Part shown: positions 24,205-33,018 of the stretch, one piece after another
How the letters are laid out: every line of letters begins with the position of its first letter
Position numbering within the stretch: the stretch's first letter is position 1
Assembly: GCF_014466955.1 (NCBI RefSeq)
Contig: NZ_AP023396.1
Coordinates: 1,860,001-1,924,000, forward strand
Source: Nocardia wallacei
GTDB lineage: Bacteria > Actinomycetota > Actinomycetes > Mycobacteriales > Mycobacteriaceae
Length of the DNA stretch: 64,000 bases
Reading direction: 5' to 3'
Program-made: the position numbers and the translations under genes
Notes under the pieces: model-generated
Seen by the model: the letters and a program-made list of their open reading frames with translations, nothing else
The model's database searches: none
What the model was told of the DNA's origin: nothing

Positions 24205-24243
24205 GCAGTGTGGGGGTCAGGGGTTCGAGTCCCCTTAGCTCCA
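24205..24243 (+). other. tRNA-Ala-like 3' end, candidate attR
   Basis: The segment ending at 24243 contains a correct T-arm (AGGGG-TTCGAGT-CCCCT), a GTC variable part before it, and TTAGCTCCA, the 3' acceptor strand and discriminator of bacterial tRNA-Ala, followed by CCC. Upstream there is no matching GGGGCTA acceptor strand or regular D and anticodon arms at tRNA distance, so this is only a 3' fragment. Integrated AICEs typically leave exactly such a fragment at the end away from the intact tRNA. No second copy is visible in the window. Confidence 0.55.
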
Positions 24244-24301
24244 CCCATCATATTGGCAGCTCAGGGCATGGAAATGTGCTCTGAGCTCTCACTGTGTCAG
24301 T

Positions 24302-24534
24302 AACCTCTATGACGACGACGCAGCGTTCGTCGTGCACCTGGAGCAGGACAAAGGCAACTCGCCCATGGCCATCCACAAGCACGGATCTCTCTCGGCCGGG
24401 TTGTGGGATGGCGGCTGAGTAACGATCGAACCCACCGATCCCGTTCAACCCCGTGCGCCAGTGCCCGGTTGCCGCGCGTGGACGCCCCCGAGATCGAGAT
24501 CTTCGACAACGACGAATGGGAACTGTTCGAATAG
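24302..24534 (+). pseudogene. Possible decayed coding remnant
   Basis: Two short stretches read like protein but in different frames. One is AAFVVHLEQDKGNSPMA (from 24302, ending TGA at 24416-24418); the other is VDAPEIEIFDNDEWELFE (from 24478, ending TAG). Neither has a start with a ribosome site. They may be pieces of a host gene broken at the element's right end. No family is recognised. Confidence 0.25.
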
Positions 24535-24620
24535 CTCCTGCCGCCCCGCTGGCGCGCCCAGGTGGAATTCGGCCTGGTGTCCATGGCTGATACACACGGT
24601 CGTCGACCGGCGATCCGCCC

Positions 24621-24890
24621 CTACTCGTCGGGGTTACGACGGTCCGATCCGGCCTCGCGGAAGACGAGGGCAAGGGTTTCCTCGTCGAGCGGCCGTTCCG
24701 GCTCCGGCTTCTCGTACGGGTTTTCTCTTGCGACCGGAAGCATTTCATCGTATCCCGGGTCGCCGGGGAAAAACTCCTCGAAGCCGTGGTAGAAGACGCC
24801 GTCCTCGGTCCGGCCACGCAAGTGGACCAGGATCGTCTCGCCGTCCTCGGCGAGCATGGGCGGGCTGGTGTCATCCGAATACGCTGTCAA
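24621..24890 (-). CDS. Small acidic protein, candidate immunity partner of the FHA protease toxin
   Basis: An 89-residue protein. TTG at 24890 is preferred because GGAGGAG lies about 5 nt upstream, inside the end of the preceding gene, which it overlaps by 20 nt; ATG at 24857 is an alternative. It is acidic and aromatic (ILVHLRGRTEDGVFYHGF, EEFFPGDPGYDEML, LDEETLALVF). No family is recognised. Small acidic genes directly after a polymorphic-toxin gene are often immunity genes, and the overlap indicates co-translation with the protease-tipped protein. That role is inference from position. Confidence 0.55.
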   Translation of the reverse strand: MTAYSDDTSPPMLAEDGETILVHLRGRTEDGVFYHGFEEFFPGDPGYDEMLPVARENPYEKPEPERPLDEETLALVFREAGSDRRNPDE

Positions 24891-27800
24891 AATACTCCTC
24901 CAGCCGTTGCGCTAGTTGGCGGTCGCCGAGAGTGAACTTGCGCAGTTGCTTCGGCCCGTACCGCCACGCGGCCCACGCCTCACCGAACGCCTCGCTCGGC
25001 TTGTCGTAGTAGTTCTTCCAGTTCCTGTGCTTGCCGATGGCCTGAAGCATCGCCGAGTGTAGTTCGCGCCAGCGAGGCGAGTCGCTGAGCCATTTCCCGC
25101 CGGTGCCGTACGCCGCGTCGACGGCGTGCCCGAACTCGTGCAGGACCACGTCGAGGCTCCCACTCTTACCACCGGAGTTGATCACGATGCGTCTGGGGCC
25201 GCCCATGTAGACGCCTTGCACCGTGTTCCAACTGGTTCCGGGTTTGCGGCCGTACGGTGTCGTGCCGACCAGACTATCGGTGCCGGGCAGCTCCAGCAGC
25301 GGGCGATTCCCGATGACGATTCCGCCGCCGGGGATCTCGTTCATGTGCTCACTGACCCGCCTGAAAATGTGGCTGGGCACGAGTCCGAAGTGATCGAGCA
25401 ACTCGTTCGTCTCCGGCGACCGGTCCATGATGTTCACGAACGCGCCACCGTCGGGCGGTGGATAGGCGACGACGAATTCGTAAGCGTTGCCGAGACGTAC
25501 GACGTCACCCGAGTGCAGCCTGAACTGTTCTCCGGCGTTGATCCGCGCACCGTTGACGTAGGTGCCGTGAGTCGATCCTTCGTCACGGATCCAGACCCGG
25601 CCGGAGGGTTGGACACCGAGGCTGGCGTGCCGCCGGGATATCTCGTTGAAGCGGGGCAGGCCGTCGGGCAGCGCTCCGCCCGAACGCCCGAGCAGCAGTG
25701 GCTCGCCACCACGCACGACATCACGGGTCAGATCGCCGTGCGTGCTGTTCAGCCGTACCGGCAAGGTGCGGACCGCGCCGGCCTGATACCCGTCGTCGAA
25801 CCGCGCCGCGCCCACCCAATCGCCGAGCCGAATCTGGTCGCCGGGGCGCAGGCGCACCGGTACACCCGGCTCGGCCTTGATGTTGTCGACCCAGGTCCCC
25901 CGCGCCGAATTCTCGTCGCGCAGCCACACATTGCCGTACTCGTCGCGATAGACGACGGCGTGCCGGTTCGACACTCTCTTGTTGCCGGCCAGGTGCTCGG
26001 ACATCGGCGAGTCCGCTCCCCGGCCGATCACCACCTCCTCGCCGCGCCGCAGGGCGAGGGGCGGCAGATTCTCGTCGTCGGCCAGTCGCAGCGGCAGCGG
26101 CGGTTCTTCGCCCAGTCGGAAACGCGCGGATACCTGGCTGAAAGCCACCTCGTCACCGGCGTTCAGGTAGCGCTTCTCGCCGGCCGGGAGGAGTTCCCCG
26201 TTGACCTTCGTTCCGTGCCAGCTGTCGCCGTCCGGATCGCGCACCCACACTCGGCCGTCCACGTCACGCCCGACGACGACCTGCCTCCCGGTCGTACCCA
26301 GCATCGTGTGCCCGTTCAGCAGGCTGACGTCGACCGATACTTCCTCACCGGGCCCGAGCTGAATCGGGCGTTGTTGCCTGTGGGGCGCGAAAAACAGTTC
26401 GGCGGGCGGCAATTGGGGACGCTCGGTCGGCATCCCGAGGTGCGCTGTGCCCTGGTACTCGGGACCGAGTCCGACCCTGTCGCCTTCGCCCAGGGTCACC
26501 TTCTGATTCGGCGCGATCCGGTCGCCGTTGACCCACACGCCTTCCGACCCCGGACGATCGCGGATCCAGAGCCGGCCGTCGTGGTCCAGGCCGAGCGTCG
26601 CATGCCGCTCACCGACGCCGCGCACACCCCGAAGCTGGTGTGCGAAGGGAGAATTCTCGCCGGTTCCGACGTCGACCGTCTCGCCCGGAGCGATTCGCAC
26701 CTGCGTCACGTCCGCCCCGCTGCCGAGCCGCACCCGCACCGGGCCCACATCGCCCGACACGTCCGTGGGCACGAATTCCGCCCTCGATTCGTATCCTCCC
26801 AGGAACAGTTCATCGCCCGGCTCGAGCACCCGGCGCTCACCCTGGCCGAGACGTTCGCCGTTCACCTTGGTGCCGTTGGTGGAACCGGCGTCTCGGATCC
26901 ACACCCGGCCGTTCTCGTCCATGGAGATATAGGCGTGGCGGTGCGAAATGTAGTCGCGCCGATGCGTTTCGGGATGCACCATGCCACGGCCGATCTCGAG
27001 TTCCCGGCCGTTGCGGTAGAGCTTCAGCGCGGGTCCGTCGTTGCCGAACAGCCGCACTTCCGCCATCTGGCGCTGGAAGGCGACACCGAGTTCCAGATCG
27101 CGGCTGAGCATGACGTTCTGGCCGTCGTAGATGCGTGCCCAGCGGCCGCCCGTGATCTGTTTGCCGTCGACGAAGGTGCCGTTCGACGAATGGTCGTCGC
27201 GCAGCATGACGTGCCCCTGCTCGTCCACCATGATCGTCGCGTGGCGGCGCGAAACATGCTCGCCCGCAATGTTTTCGAGCAGTGCGTCGGTGCCGCGCCC
27301 GAGCACGTACTCTTCTCCCGGAATCAATCGCTGCGGAATCCGCGCGCCGTCCGGACCGGTGAATGTCACGTCGACGTAGCCGCCGTCGGGGTGCACGTAC
27401 AGCTGCGTGAAACCGCCGGGTGGCGGAGCCGCCGCGAGTTCGTAGTGGTTCTGGTCCGCCGATCGCTCGGTGGGCGCGAGCCGCGGCTGCGGTTGCGTGG
27501 GGGGACCGTCGTAGGTCGGTTCTTCGGGTCGGGCACCTTCCTCGCGTACCTCGTCCGAACCAGGCTTGCGCACAGGCGATTCGGGCTCGTCGGCCGGGGG
27601 CCGCGGCGGCGAATCGTCGGCGACCGGGGTTCTGCGCGGCGGCTGCTGCTCAGCCGGGGCGCGCTCGTCGACCATCTGCCGCGATACCGGTTTCTCTTGT
27701 GGCGCAGACGTTCTCGTTCCGTCCGCCGGTGGCGGCAGGTCGCGTCGGCCGCGCGGCGCGAGGTCGACCTCGCCGCCGCGGCGCGGTCCGAGGTTGCCGG

Positions 27801-29634
27801 TGCGCCCGCGATCGCCGTTCCCGGCCGGGCCGTCCTGTCGCGGTGTTTCGGACACAGCCCGCCCGTCACCGACAACTCCGTGCGGCGCGCCGGGCTGCGG
27901 CGGCTGACTCGGCGGCACCACACCATGGAAGCCGGTGCCGCCCTCGGCCGCGTGCTCCTCCAACGCGGTCATCCGCTGCATCATGCCGTCGTGCCAGTCC
28001 GGGTGACCCGCCGCGCGGAAGAGCGGGCCGAGCTGTTCGAGGCCCTGCCGGATCTGTTGTAGTTCGGGCCTCGTGAGACCGTGGTCGCGCCACACGATTT
28101 CCTCGGCGGGGCCGTAACGCAGGAAGTTCTCTGCGAACGGGCCGACGACGTAGACCTCGTCGGCGAAATTCTCGAACGCGCGACTGTGATCGATTCCCCA
28201 CACGTTGCCGTCCGGATCGACCATCCAGTTGTCGCCGTTGCGGTCGGGCAGCCGGATCAGCACGTCCATGGCGCCCTGCCGCATTCCGGCGGGACCGTTG
28301 ACGACTTCGGGCGGGAACGAACTCCGCGGGTAGGTGTCCGCCGCTACCGCTCCGGGCACCACCTCCATGTAGACGTGGTCGCCGACGACGTGCACCGCGG
28401 GCACCCGCGCGCCCACCGCATCGCCGACGAGCGAACTCAGGAACTCCGCGTGCGCGTGCTGCGGATCGGACACCACCTTGTGGATCACCTCGGTGCCGTC
28501 GTGGAAGACGAGCCGCTCCACAACCTTCGCGGACTTGCCCTCGACACTGAATCGCTCGATCGTCTCCACGCGTGGCGGCGGCCCGGACCGCAGCAGGTCG
28601 TTGATGTGCAGCGCGAAATCACGGTGGCGCAGACCCAGCCGCGTCGAGTCGCTCGGCGCGCGGAACGCGTCGCGACCCGCGGCGTGCACGCGCAGCGCGT
28701 TTCCGGCCGCGCCGACGAACCCGCTGCCGAAACCGGTGATCGCGGACTCACGCACCATTTTGAACAGGTCGCCGAAACTGTGGATCTGGTCCATGTGGAG
28801 GAACACCGACGGCACCGCGCCGGCCAGACCACCGCCCAGTCCGCCGGCGCCGCCGATCAACATCGTGCCGCCCAGGTGCGCGGCGAGCCGGCCGGGTCGG
28901 CTGACCGCGTTGCCGCCGAACCAGCGCAGCACGCTCGGCGCGACGCGGCGGCCGATCTCTGCGCCGGCCACACCGCCGACGACACCGCCGAGGAGCATTT
29001 CGAGGAAGGCGCCGCTGTCGAACTTGTCGCGTACGCCCGAGTGCAGGTCCCACAGCTGCGCGCCACCGCTGGTCGCCGCACTGGTCAGCAGACCGATCTT
29101 TCCCGCGTGCACCGCGCCGTGCAGCGCCGCCCGCTGCGCCGCGCCCGCCGCCGCGCGTGCGCCCACTCCGGCGGCGAGCCGCGCGGTCGCGGCGGCCATC
29201 GCCTGCTCGGCCTCGAGCCGATCGATCAGCGCTTTCGCGCCACCGCCCTGGAAGAACAGCATCGCGTCGTAGGCCAGCTGGGCGGCCAGCGCGATGCCTA
29301 TCGCGATCAGCAGATGTTGTGTCTGCACAGTCGTATCGGCGACGTCGTGGCACTGCTTGCCCAGGCTCTCGCAGACCGCCGCCTGGTCACGCATGGCCTT
29401 GGCGATCGTGCGGTGACGCTCGGTCAGCCCCGCCGCCGTCGCGCCCTGCACGGCCTGCTCGGTGCGCGCGGCCTCGGACTCGTACCGGCCCGCCGAGTGC
29501 GTCAGGTTGCCGGCCGCCACCAGGTACGCGTCGCCATTGCAGCGCATGCCGTCGACGTCGGTCTCCGGCCAATGGCCGATGACGACGTCGCGCACGCACG
29601 CCGGTAGCTCGGCCAGCGAATCAATCGCACTCAT
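24871..29634 (-). CDS. Multi-FHA polymorphic toxin-like protein with C-terminal lethal-factor-like zincin
   Basis: A 1587-residue protein; GGGAGG lies 8 nt before the ATG. Parts in order: a helical CpnT/WXG100-like N-terminal domain with glycine-rich hydrophobic helices (about 1-330). A kinase-like region follows (about 335-560), with VVERLVFHDGTEVIHKVV and LPDRNGDNWMVDPDGN then GIDHS, recalling the HRD-N/DFG arrangement of lipid or HipA-type kinases. Then come a Pro/Arg-rich linker (about 575-760) and six FHA-type modules (about 765-1390). Modules 1, 2, 5 and 6 keep GRG/GRS, RRH/HRH/NRH and a GT turn; 3 and 4 are worn. Last is a zinc protease (1400-1587) with HEFGH at 1499-1503 and downstream EAFGEAWAAW. 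It is probably exported or surface-acting, with FHA binding phosphothreonine. Confidence 0.8.
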   Translation of the reverse strand: MSAIDSLAELPACVRDVVIGHWPETDVDGMRCNGDAYLVAAGNLTHSAGRYESEAARTEQAVQGATAAGLTERHRTIAKAMRDQAAVCESLGKQCHDVADTTVQTQHLLIAIGIALAAQLAYDAMLFFQGGGAKALIDRLEAEQAMAAATARLAAGVGARAAAGAAQRAALHGAVHAGKIGLLTSAATSGGAQLWDLHSGVRDKFDSGAFLEMLLGGVVGGVAGAEIGRRVAPSVLRWFGGNAVSRPGRLAAHLGGTMLIGGAGGLGGGLAGAVPSVFLHMDQIHSFGDLFKMVRESAITGFGSGFVGAAGNALRVHAAGRDAFRAPSDSTRLGLRHRDFALHINDLLRSGPPPRVETIERFSVEGKSAKVVERLVFHDGTEVIHKVVSDPQHAHAEFLSSLVGDAVGARVPAVHVVGDHVYMEVVPGAVAADTYPRSSFPPEVVNGPAGMRQGAMDVLIRLPDRNGDNWMVDPDGNVWGIDHSRAFENFADEVYVVGPFAENFLRYGPAEEIVWRDHGLTRPELQQIRQGLEQLGPLFRAAGHPDWHDGMMQRMTALEEHAAEGGTGFHGVVPPSQPPQPGAPHGVVGDGRAVSETPRQDGPAGNGDRGRTGNLGPRRGGEVDLAPRGRRDLPPPADGTRTSAPQEKPVSRQMVDERAPAEQQPPRRTPVADDSPPRPPADEPESPVRKPGSDEVREEGARPEEPTYDGPPTQPQPRLAPTERSADQNHYELAAAPPPGGFTQLYVHPDGGYVDVTFTGPDGARIPQRLIPGEEYVLGRGTDALLENIAGEHVSRRHATIMVDEQGHVMLRDDHSSNGTFVDGKQITGGRWARIYDGQNVMLSRDLELGVAFQRQMAEVRLFGNDGPALKLYRNGRELEIGRGMVHPETHRRDYISHRHAYISMDENGRVWIRDAGSTNGTKVNGERLGQGERRVLEPGDELFLGGYESRAEFVPTDVSGDVGPVRVRLGSGADVTQVRIAPGETVDVGTGENSPFAHQLRGVRGVGERHATLGLDHDGRLWIRDRPGSEGVWVNGDRIAPNQKVTLGEGDRVGLGPEYQGTAHLGMPTERPQLPPAELFFAPHRQQRPIQLGPGEEVSVDVSLLNGHTMLGTTGRQVVVGRDVDGRVWVRDPDGDSWHGTKVNGELLPAGEKRYLNAGDEVAFSQVSARFRLGEEPPLPLRLADDENLPPLALRRGEEVVIGRGADSPMSEHLAGNKRVSNRHAVVYRDEYGNVWLRDENSARGTWVDNIKAEPGVPVRLRPGDQIRLGDWVGAARFDDGYQAGAVRTLPVRLNSTHGDLTRDVVRGGEPLLLGRSGGALPDGLPRFNEISRRHASLGVQPSGRVWIRDEGSTHGTYVNGARINAGEQFRLHSGDVVRLGNAYEFVVAYPPPDGGAFVNIMDRSPETNELLDHFGLVPSHIFRRVSEHMNEIPGGGIVIGNRPLLELPGTDSLVGTTPYGRKPGTSWNTVQGVYMGGPRRIVINSGGKSGSLDVVLHEFGHAVDAAYGTGGKWLSDSPRWRELHSAMLQAIGKHRNWKNYYDKPSEAFGEAWAAWRYGPKQLRKFTLGDRQLAQRLEEYFDSVFG

Positions 29635-29769
29635 CGCAGCTGCCTCCCGGCACCCTCACAGTCGCTGCGAACCTATTCAGACACACCCCGTTACGTCTGA
29701 CTATTCCCATGCATGGAGAGTTGACGGGATAGAAAGGCACCTGCCACAACGCGCAGGCTGTAGCGCAGT
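29635..29769. promoter_or_regulatory. Divergent promoter region between toxin and WXG100-like genes
   Basis: The 135 nt between the two divergent starts must carry both promoters, which suggests joint control of the protease toxin and its WXG100-like neighbour. The leftward ribosome site GGGAGG lies at its left edge. No clear -35/-10 pair stands out. Confidence 0.4.
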
Positions 29770-31395
29770 ATGGGAGAAGATGTGGGCGAGACGTTTTCGG
29801 CCGATACGGACGGGCTCCGGGAACGCGCGCCGCAATTCGACGTGATCGGGGCGGAGGTGGCGGAGACCGTGCGTACGTTGCGCGCGGCGCTGTCCAGCGC
29901 GGGCGAGCCCTGGGGCAAGGACGACGCCGGCCGCGCCTTCGCGGAAACCTATGTGCCCGAGCACAAACGGGCGATGTCCGACCTGGAAAGTCTCGTCGAG
30001 GTCCTGCAGCAGGCGGGACCCGATCTGCGCAACCTGGCGGAGAGCTTCGACAGCCAGGATCGTGCCGTCGCACAGCGCGTGAACAATGCCGCGGTCCCGA
30101 TCCGCCACGACTACACATCGGTCCCGTCGTACGGTACGACGCCCGTCCGCGGGAACAGTCCCACGGCGAACACTCCCGCCACACAGCCCGCCGCGCAATC
30201 GGCTCCGCAGGCCACCGCCGCTCCGACGCAGCGCACCGGGGCCGGCCCGGCGACCACCTCGTCACCTGGTTCACCGCATTCTCCCAACGGCACTCCCGAT
30301 ACGCCGCAGGACGCATCGGCACCAGGACAGCAAACGGACGGCGGTGAGAGCACCAAGCCCCGGACGGACAACCCGGGGACCGAGCGGCCGGATACACCCG
30401 GGGCGGGCGGGCACTCCGCGCTACCGGCGGCTGGGGCATCCGCTCGGCCGGCGCAGGCGGATCGGCCGTCGTCCCCGTGGACCAAGCCGACCGTCGCCGC
30501 GAAGCCCGCCGCCACCACCGGGCAGCGCGCCGCGGCGGCGCAGGGCGGCGGGACGCCCAGCACACCGTGGACGCGGCCGACCGGCCGGCCGAGGGTATCC
30601 GCTCCGGATGCCAGTTCACCCGGTTCGCCGCCACGCGGGCCGGGACGCGCTCCCGGGCGGCCGGAACGCAAGGCGGAGAGAGTGAATCGGACGGCGGATA
30701 CGTCAGCCGAGTCGGCCGCCGCGCGCCTCGCCCGGGAACTCGCCGAGCGCCACGGCGTGCGGGCATTCGGTTTCGAACTGCCGGGTGTGCCGATCGAAGT
30801 GCTGACCGAGATCGTCGCCGCAGTGGACGACGTGCTGCCGCTCTATCCGCGAACTGCTTTGCGCGCCATCGGGATCGAGGAACTGCCGGACGGCGAGCCG
30901 GCTCGGCTGGAACGCGCGATGCCCGGCGAGGTCTCGCCCGAGGAGCCCGTCGGTACGCGCATCGTGCTGGCGGCGCGCACCGCCACCGATCCGGAGTATG
31001 CGCGGCACGCCGCCGCATCCGGCGGCACGGACCGGCTCGCCGCCGAATGTGCCCGGCGCCCGGTGTATTCGACGATCGTGCGCAAGTTCGGCAGCGCACT
31101 CGACCGAGCCGGCGGCGGCCGCGCCCGCCCCGCCGCACACCGAGCCCTGCTCGAGGCATACCTCCCGCAGGTGCACCCGGAGCACCGAGGATCGCTGCGG
31201 CACATGACATCCGGCTTCCGAGCCTGGCGCTCGCATTTGAGCGGGAAGAGCTTCGACCACGCCCGCTTCCACCCCGAACACGCTCTCGCCGAAGCATTCA
31301 CCGACGTCGTCCTCAACGCCGGACGAGCCACCCCACCCGCCCAAGTCCTCCATCGCCTACTGGTCACCATGGCGAACTCCCAGCGACCCACCTGA
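29770..31395 (+). CDS. WXG100-like protein with Pro-rich linker and pseudo-zincin domain
   Basis: A 541-residue protein (GTG at 29782, with GGAG 5 nt upstream, may be the real start). The first 115 residues are helical with a central turn EPWGKDDAGRAFAETY, the Trp-Gly hallmark of WXG100-type ESX substrates. A linker rich in Pro, Thr and Ser (about 120-320) carries repeated SPWTKP/STPWTRP motifs. The C-terminal 210 residues match the domain of the protein at 35030. They align in layout with the zinc proteases of this locus, but where those have HEFGH-AVD this one has RKFGS-ALD, so both zinc histidines and the Glu are gone; EHALAEAFTDV remains in the third-ligand position. It is likely a structural or binding pseudoprotease. 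Confidence 0.75.
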   Translation: MGEDVGETFSADTDGLRERAPQFDVIGAEVAETVRTLRAALSSAGEPWGKDDAGRAFAETYVPEHKRAMSDLESLVEVLQQAGPDLRNLAESFDSQDRAVAQRVNNAAVPIRHDYTSVPSYGTTPVRGNSPTANTPATQPAAQSAPQATAAPTQRTGAGPATTSSPGSPHSPNGTPDTPQDASAPGQQTDGGESTKPRTDNPGTERPDTPGAGGHSALPAAGASARPAQADRPSSPWTKPTVAAKPAATTGQRAAAAQGGGTPSTPWTRPTGRPRVSAPDASSPGSPPRGPGRAPGRPERKAERVNRTADTSAESAAARLARELAERHGVRAFGFELPGVPIEVLTEIVAAVDDVLPLYPRTALRAIGIEELPDGEPARLERAMPGEVSPEEPVGTRIVLAARTATDPEYARHAAASGGTDRLAAECARRPVYSTIVRKFGSALDRAGGGRARPAAHRALLEAYLPQVHPEHRGSLRHMTSGFRAWRSHLSGKSFDHARFHPEHALAEAFTDVVLNAGRATPPAQVLHRLLVTMANSQRPT

Positions 31396-31530
31396 TCGTA
31401 CGTAGCCGATGTGGCCCGGGAGAGGGATCAGCATTCCAGCACCGTCCTGACCACTGCGGGGAAATATCGGCGAGACAGCGCAGTTCCGATGCTGTAATCA
31501 CGATGCCGCCGCGGGAGACGAGTAGGGACC

Positions 31531-31757
31531 ATGCCACCACCCGAACGCCGCCGCCTCGTGCTGAATGCCTCGATCAGGCTCATTCTGGACGCGGTGGGAA
31601 TAGGTGATGCGACTCCATTCCCCGGCTCGAAAAAGAATTGCGCGACCTCGGAATAATCGACGAGCCAGATACGCCCGAGGGCAGAGGTGAGGCGGCTACA
31701 TCGTATTTGGCCGAGCGTGGTGAGGGTGACAGAAATCCAGCAGTACCTGGAAAGTGA
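31531..31757 (+). pseudogene. Possible frame-shifted small gene
   Basis: From ATG 31531 the frame reads RRLVLNASIRLILDAVGIG and then becomes poor. A second frame from about 31597 reads IPRLEKELRDLGIIDEPD and continues to a TGA at 31755-31757. Joining them needs one frame shift near 31597. Both parts have natural-looking amphipathic character, but there is no family match and only a weak ribosome site. Confidence 0.25.
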
Positions 31758-31778
31758 GCAAAGGCATTGGTGAATTTC

Positions 31779-32018
31779 ATGACCCGGGTCAGTATCGAGG
31801 ATACTCAGACCCGACTCGAGGCGTCGATCCGTCGGCAGGTCGGTGGCCTGGACACCTATCTGCGTTCCGTGGACCTGCGATGGCTGAAGTCATCGGTGTC
31901 CTTCTACGATGTTCTCCGCCGAGTCGGTAACACCGGGGTTACTCGATCTAACGGCTCGAGTCGTGGTTATCCAGCCGAAGTCGGCCACCAGATCCATGAT
32001 CATGTGTTGAGCAGATGA
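31779..32018 (+). CDS. Possible small gene, 79 residues (weak)
   Basis: ATG at 31779 opens a frame with a helical, charged start (SIEDTQTRLEASIRRQVGG) and SVSFYDVLRRVG. No ribosome site or family is seen, and the last 25 residues are low in character. It may be chance or part of the same decayed gene as the preceding remnant. Confidence 0.25.
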   Translation: MTRVSIEDTQTRLEASIRRQVGGLDTYLRSVDLRWLKSSVSFYDVLRRVGNTGVTRSNGSSRGYPAEVGHQIHDHVLSR

Positions 32019-32037
32019 CGCGATGCCGCCTGCTCGG

Positions 32038-33012
32038 TTACCAGGGGCGCCTGGCTGCTCGTAGTTCGGCCAGGGACATGCCGCGGCGGCGTCGGACCAG
32101 GTTTCGCAAAGTACCGGCGTTGAGGTAGCCGACTTTCGTGGCGACAGCGTCCACGGTCAGTTCGGTAGTCCACAGCAGACGCGTGGCGCGTTCGAGCCTG
32201 ATGTCATCGACGAAATCCTTGGGGGACTTTCCGATTTCGGCTTGGGTGGCACGCTGCAAGCTCCGCTCGGTGACGCCGAGGCGGTGCGCGGCCTGCGAGA
32301 TACCGAACTGTTGATCGAGATGGTCGCGAACCCACCGTTCGAAAGCGGCGGTCAGTGAGTTGCCGCGGGCGACGACCTCGGGTATCGAAAAGTTCGCCTG
32401 AGTACTTCGGTCGCCCACCGCCATGTACTTGCCGACGAGTTCGGCCAGCGCGGGACTCCGCTCCCGGACCAGCGCAAGGGCCAGATCGAGGTGCGACAAC
32501 GAAGCACCGGCCGTGGTCACGTGATCGCTGCGGCACAGTGTCAGGCTCTCGTCCAATCCGACGCGCGGATACCGCTTGCGAAAGCTGGGACCCAGCCACC
32601 AACTGGTGGTTGCGCGTGCACCGTCCAGCACGCCGGCCTCGGCGAGAAAGAAAGTCCCGGTGCATGCCGCGGCGAGGTGACCGCCGGATGCTCGGGCCTG
32701 TCGAATTCGCTCCAGGAGAGGATGATTCGCCGGAGCGGAGACAAGGTCGATCAGAGCTTCGGCGCCGAGCACATTCACCGCCGGCACGACCACGAGGCCG
32801 GGGTCGCCGATGAGCTGGTCGAGTCGGGTGGTGGGCACCGTATGCCCGTAGCCCGAACGAACACTGTCCTCGAGCCCGGCGACTCGTACGTGCCACGGCT
32901 CAGGTGGCTCCCGCAGTTCGTCGCGCAATGCGTTGGCCATTCCGAGGGCCTCGAGAAAGGCGGCGAAACCGAAATCGGCCACTCCGTCCATCACGAAGAC
33001 GGTCACATCCAT
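32038..33012 (-). CDS. GlxA/AraC-family transcriptional regulator (DJ-1/PfpI domain)
   Basis: A 324-residue regulator. ATG at 33012 is chosen over 33123 because the product then starts with the first beta strand of the DJ-1/PfpI domain (MDVTVFVMDGVADFGF). Residues about 1-175 are PfpI-like, with ASGGHLAAACTGTFFLAEAG holding the Cys-containing nucleophile-elbow region. Residues about 215-320 are an AraC tandem HTH (FGISQAAHRLGVTERSLQRA and LTVDAVATKVGYLNAGTLRN). Such proteins sense small metabolites and activate nearby or catabolic genes. It is divergent from the operon at 33614 and could control it. A TATTAT hexamer right upstream suggests a leaderless transcript. Confidence 0.88.
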   Translation of the reverse strand: MDVTVFVMDGVADFGFAAFLEALGMANALRDELREPPEPWHVRVAGLEDSVRSGYGHTVPTTRLDQLIGDPGLVVVPAVNVLGAEALIDLVSAPANHPLLERIRQARASGGHLAAACTGTFFLAEAGVLDGARATTSWWLGPSFRKRYPRVGLDESLTLCRSDHVTTAGASLSHLDLALALVRERSPALAELVGKYMAVGDRSTQANFSIPEVVARGNSLTAAFERWVRDHLDQQFGISQAAHRLGVTERSLQRATQAEIGKSPKDFVDDIRLERATRLLWTTELTVDAVATKVGYLNAGTLRNLVRRRRGMSLAELRAARRPW

Positions 33013-33018
33013 CAGGGA

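Larger units (their letters stand above)
11271..24243. mobile_element. AICE-type integrative and conjugative element
   Basis: The gene set is that of actinomycete integrative and conjugative elements of the pSAM2 type: tyrosine integrase, excisionase, RepSA-type replication initiator, FtsK/SpoIIIE-type TraB translocase, DUF2637 membrane protein, Pra activator and a GntR-family (KorSA-like) regulator. Nearly all leftward genes from 20405 to 11271 overlap by 1-4 nt or are separated by fewer than about 12 nt, which indicates one operon. Double-stranded DNA transfer by TraB and rolling-circle replication by RepSA are inferred from the family. The right end is set at a tRNA-Ala-like 3' segment. 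The left end is approximate because no matching segment is visible. Confidence 0.8.

Noticed and set aside
24157..24243. A complete tRNA gene
   Set aside because: GGAATTA at 24157 pairs poorly with the acceptor 3' strand, the length of 87 nt is wrong for tRNA-Ala, and D and anticodon arms are not regular; only the 3' end is supported.
25126..28062. A 978-residue plus-strand frame opposite the FHA toxin
   Set aside because: Antisense shadow; the minus strand encodes regular FHA repeats, and the plus frame has no domains or ribosome site.
30477..31607. A 376-residue frame overlapping the WXG100-like gene in another frame
   Set aside because: Arg-rich composition typical of a shifted frame; the overlapped gene has clear paralogy to 35030-36640.
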